A model generated the notes under the pieces. That model saw only the letters and a list, made by a program, of their open reading frames with translations. It did not search any database and was not told where the DNA came from. Below, one piece after another: positions 61,603 to 64,000 of a DNA stretch of 64,000 bases. Source of the stretch: Hyphomicrobium sp. (GTDB taxonomy: Bacteria; Pseudomonadota; Alphaproteobacteria; Rhizobiales; Hyphomicrobiaceae); contig JASBSU010000045.1 in assembly GCA_030148725.1 (NCBI GenBank), positions 46,875 to 110,874 on the forward strand, in the 5' to 3' direction. Each line of letters starts with the position of its first letter. The first letter of the stretch is position 1. The position numbers and the translations under genes were made by a program.

Positions 61603-63312
61603 ATGCTTCGCCTCATCGCATTTCTCGTCGGCATCGCACTTCTCGCGGCCGGATTGGCATGGCTCGCTGACCGGCCTGGTGAGCTTGTCATGGAATGGCA
61701 GGGCTACCACGCCGAGGTGAGCCTCTTCACCTTCGTCGTCCTGCTCGTCGCCGCAGTGTCCATCACGCTGCTCTGCTGGTCGCTCCTGCGCACCATGTGG
61801 AAGAGCCCGGCGCACGTCGGCAACGTGATCAATCGGCGTCGCCAGAAGCTTGGCCTCGACGCGCTGTCGAGCGGCATGATCGCCCTCGGTGCCGGCGATA
61901 AGGCAGCCGCCACGCGTGCCGCGATCCAAGCGCGCAAATCCCTGCCCAACGAGCCCCTGACGCACCTTCTGCGTGCCCAGGCCGCCCAGCTCACGGGCGA
62001 CCGCACCACCGCTCGCCGCATTTTCGAAGCGATGCTGGCATCCCCCGACACCGAGCAGCTCGGTCTGCGCGGCCTGTTCCTCGAGGCGCAGCGCGAGCAT
62101 GAAACCGAAGCCGCGCGCCACTTCGCCGAACGTGCCGTTTCGCTGAACCCGAAGCTTGGTTGGGCTGTCGATGCGCTGCTTGATCTGCAGTGCCGCGACA
62201 ACGACTGGCAGGGTGCGCTCGAAACGGTCGCCACCGCGCGCAAGAACGGTCAGCTGGAACGCCCCGCGGCAGACCGCAAGCGCGCCGTACTGCTCACCGC
62301 GCAAGCTCAGGCCGCCGAGGAAGCCGATCCCGAGCGCGCACTCAACCTCGCGCTCGAAGCCCACGGCCTGGCATCGGACCTCGTTCCTGCGGCAGCTATC
62401 GCCGGCCGCCTCCTCGCCTCGCGTGGCAACACGCCGAAAGCCGCCAAGATCCTGCAGCGCACCTGGAGTCGCGCGCCGCACCCCGATCTCGCCACCGCAT
62501 ACGCCTACGCGCGCATCGGCGACAGCCCGCGCGATCGCCTCGATCGCGTCCGCCAGCTCGCAGCCCTGAGCCCCAACTCGCTCGAGGCGCCGATCGCCGT
62601 GGCGACGGCCGCCATCGAGGCGCATCAGTTCGATGAGGCCCGCGCCGCACTGGAGCCGCTCATCCCCGCACGCATGACCCAGCGCGTTGCAACGCTCATG
62701 GCTCGCATCGAGGGCGAGCAGCACGCCGACAAGGGCCGCGTTCGAGAATGGCTCGCAAGAGCCGTCAACGCCCCGCGCGATCCGGCATGGACCGCCGACG
62801 GTTTCGTCACTGACCGCTGGATGCCGGTGTCGCCTGTTTCCGGCGCGCTCGATGCGTTCCAGTGGCGCGTCCCCGTCGAAGCCGTCGAAAAGAGCGAAGG
62901 CGACGTGCTGACCAGCAAGATCGAGGAGCTTGTTGCCCTCGGTATGCGTCCCACCGGCAACGACGACAACGATGACGACCAGGACCAGGGACCGGTGAAC
63001 GGCCCTGACGTACCCGATCCGGAGGCTGCCACAGCCGCCGCGGAACGTAAGGCGGACCTCGCCCCCGCGGCTTCCAAGCCTCCAACATCGGCGGCAGCGC
63101 GGGCGAAGGCCGAGGACGTCACCCCCGTGACGGTACCCCTTACCTCGGGTCGGGCTGCTGCGGAGGGGCGCAAGAGCGAAACGACCAAGCCTGCCGAGAC
63201 GCGCAACAAACGCGACAGCAGCTCACCCAGAAAGTATGTTGCCCCCGACGATCCCGGCGCCGACGCAGCCGATCTCGACGTCGGCGGGCCGCTGCGCCCG
63301 CAGCGAGCCTAG
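61603..63312 (+). CDS. hemY: HemY-like TPR membrane protein
   Basis: A 569-residue protein with two N-terminal helices (residues 1-22 and 40-62: LIAFLVGIALLAAGLAWLAD, SLFTFVVLLVAAVSITLL) of the HemY_N domain, followed by TPR-like repeats (95-380). Around residue 440 lie a WMPVSPVSGALDAFQWRVP segment and then an acidic, low-complexity C-terminal tail (460-569). HemY proteins are linked to haem biosynthesis genes and are thought to be assembly factors; this is not the oxygen-dependent protoporphyrinogen oxidase also called HemY in Bacillus. It begins 13 bases after the Mic60-like gene. Confidence 0.9.
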   Translation: MLRLIAFLVGIALLAAGLAWLADRPGELVMEWQGYHAEVSLFTFVVLLVAAVSITLLCWSLLRTMWKSPAHVGNVINRRRQKLGLDALSSGMIALGAGDKAAATRAAIQARKSLPNEPLTHLLRAQAAQLTGDRTTARRIFEAMLASPDTEQLGLRGLFLEAQREHETEAARHFAERAVSLNPKLGWAVDALLDLQCRDNDWQGALETVATARKNGQLERPAADRKRAVLLTAQAQAAEEADPERALNLALEAHGLASDLVPAAAIAGRLLASRGNTPKAAKILQRTWSRAPHPDLATAYAYARIGDSPRDRLDRVRQLAALSPNSLEAPIAVATAAIEAHQFDEARAALEPLIPARMTQRVATLMARIEGEQHADKGRVREWLARAVNAPRDPAWTADGFVTDRWMPVSPVSGALDAFQWRVPVEAVEKSEGDVLTSKIEELVALGMRPTGNDDNDDDQDQGPVNGPDVPDPEAATAAAERKADLAPAASKPPTSAAARAKAEDVTPVTVPLTSGRAAAEGRKSETTKPAETRNKRDSSSPRKYVAPDDPGADAADLDVGGPLRPQRA

Positions 63313-63314
63313 CC

Positions 63315-63596
63315 ATGATCGCACGCCGCCAGACCCTGCCCATCGCGATGCTGTTTGCGCTCTGCGCACTCGCCCCAGCGGCGAGCGCCCAAGGCGATGA
63401 CGATCCGTTCCCTTGGATGACGAGCTGCAAGGCGCACGCCACGAAGCTCGGCGCCGCCGACGATGAGACGGCGCACGGCTATTGCGCCTGCATCGATAAT
63501 GCGATGGGCGACGAAGAGATCAACGACGTTGCCGGCTGGGAAAAGGCCAACCCATCGAAGGTTGCCGAATGCAAGGCCGCCGCCGAGTGGAAGTAA
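63315..63596 (+). CDS. Small secreted CxC protein, first of a tandem pair
   Basis: A 93-residue exported protein with a signal peptide (TLPIAMLFALCALAPAASAQ). The mature part shows four cysteines in the order C-x(18)-C-A-C-x(n)-C: MTSCKAHATK, GYCACIDNAMGDEEI, WEKANPSKVAECK. The same order occurs in the next gene. It starts 2 bases after the hemY stop, so it is likely co-transcribed with hemY. Periplasmic disulfides, or metal or haem binding via CxC, are possible. No known family recognised. Confidence 0.8.
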   Translation: MIARRQTLPIAMLFALCALAPAASAQGDDDPFPWMTSCKAHATKLGAADDETAHGYCACIDNAMGDEEINDVAGWEKANPSKVAECKAAAEWK

Positions 63597-63743
63597 GCGG
63601 CAACCAGCCGCTCGCTTTCCGTTCCGCCTCAAGCCCTTGCGACGCAATCCACAAGCATCGCTTTCACCCCCACTGACGGCGCTCCCGCGCCGAGCGTAGC
63701 GTGCGCCGGCCGCGCTTCGCGGCGAGAGCAATCGGAGAGATCG

Positions 63744-64000
63744 ATGTCGAAGATGGGCCTTGCACTTCTCATCGCCGCCAGCACGCTGGCAAGCTCCAGC
63801 GCCTTCGCCGACACGACCACGGACGATGTCAAATGGATCAACCAGTGCATCGCCGACAACAAGAAGGAAGGCGCGAGCCCGGAAGTCGTGCAGAAATACT
63901 GCGTCTGCATGAACAACAAGATGGAAGACGGCGAGACCAAGTCCGTCACCGAGTGGGAGAAGACCCATCCAGACGAGATGAAGGCCTGTGACAAGGAAGC
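63744..64000 (+). CDS. Small secreted CxC protein, second of a tandem pair (partial, 3' end outside window)
   Basis: The visible 85 residues start MSKMGLALLIAASTLASSSAF (signal peptide) and show NQCIADNKKEGASPE, KYCVCMNNKMEDGE, TEWEKTHPDEMKACDK. The order of cysteines and the WEK-x-[NH]P segment match the preceding gene, so the two are paralogues from a local duplication. A GGAGAG ribosome site lies 4 bases before the ATG. The gene is cut by the window end near its expected stop. Confidence 0.8.
   Translation, partial: MSKMGLALLIAASTLASSSAFADTTTDDVKWINQCIADNKKEGASPEVVQKYCVCMNNKMEDGETKSVTEWEKTHPDEMKACDKE

Noticed and set aside
60799..62724. A 641-codon minus-strand open frame opposite mic60/hemY
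   Set aside because: It spans two real plus-strand genes and has no domain; typical high-GC shadow.

Overview
The window is chromosomal, GC-rich, gene-dense DNA from an alphaproteobacterium, most likely Hyphomicrobiales (Rhizobiales), perhaps a Hyphomicrobiaceae-like lineage. The reasons are the rimI-tsaB / nfuA-usp-trpS-murJ-glnD-mutS block, MaeB malic enzyme, intracellular PhaZ, OlsB, Tad-type pilus protein, SDHAF4-like DUF1674, the hemC-hemD-mic60-hemY locus, an Irr-box-like element and CtrA-type boxes. I see no insertion sequence, prophage or CRISPR array. One tRNA (Gly-GCC) is present.

Layout. 1-5.9 kb (minus strand): rimI (cut by the window edge), tsaB, a RutE-like nitroreductase, nfuA, usp, trpS, murJ. 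6.0-8.0 kb (plus strand): a rhomboid protease and an OmpA-domain protein inserted between murJ and glnD, separated by a cluster of inverted repeats. 8.0-13.7 kb: glnD and mutS. 13.9-18.3 kb: maeB, phaZ, a GST. 18.3-28.0 kb is a signalling island: an AT-rich control region with two CtrA-type boxes, a CqsA/LqsA-type alpha-hydroxyketone synthase, a CqsS/LqsS-type sensor kinase, an LqsR-type response regulator, a PAS-GGDEF-EAL protein, olsB and a hybrid histidine kinase. 28.0-33.5 kb: Trm112-like, LON-domain, CnoX-like, ProX-like, tRNA-Gly, DUF2189 and fabI genes. 33.6-40.0 kb: an orphan ParA, lemA with two TPM-domain genes, an MFS carrier and two low-complexity envelope proteins. 40.0-46.6 kb: GNAT, purH, heparinase-like, rsmB, htpX, DUF1674. 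46.7-52.3 kb: TadG-like, extensin-like, two oxidoreductases, a Cys-nucleophile hydrolase and a 53-residue ribbon-helix-helix protein. 52.4-58.0 kb: acs, an ETF-beta-type lysine methyltransferase, EVE, gpsA, tsaD. 58.0-64.0 kb: hemC, hemD, mic60-like, hemY, then two paralogous small secreted CxC proteins, the second cut by the window end.

The most interesting item is the alpha-hydroxyketone quorum-sensing module at 18.6-22.3 kb. Its synthase and kinase strongly resemble Vibrio CqsA/CqsS and Legionella LqsA/LqsS. The kinase has no receiver and is divergent from an LqsR-like regulator, so the logic is Legionella-like. Two exact TTAA-N7-TTAAC boxes before the synthase suggest that signal production is tied to the CtrA cell-cycle regulator. 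Family assignments rest on recognised motifs and remembered reference sequences; no database search was run.
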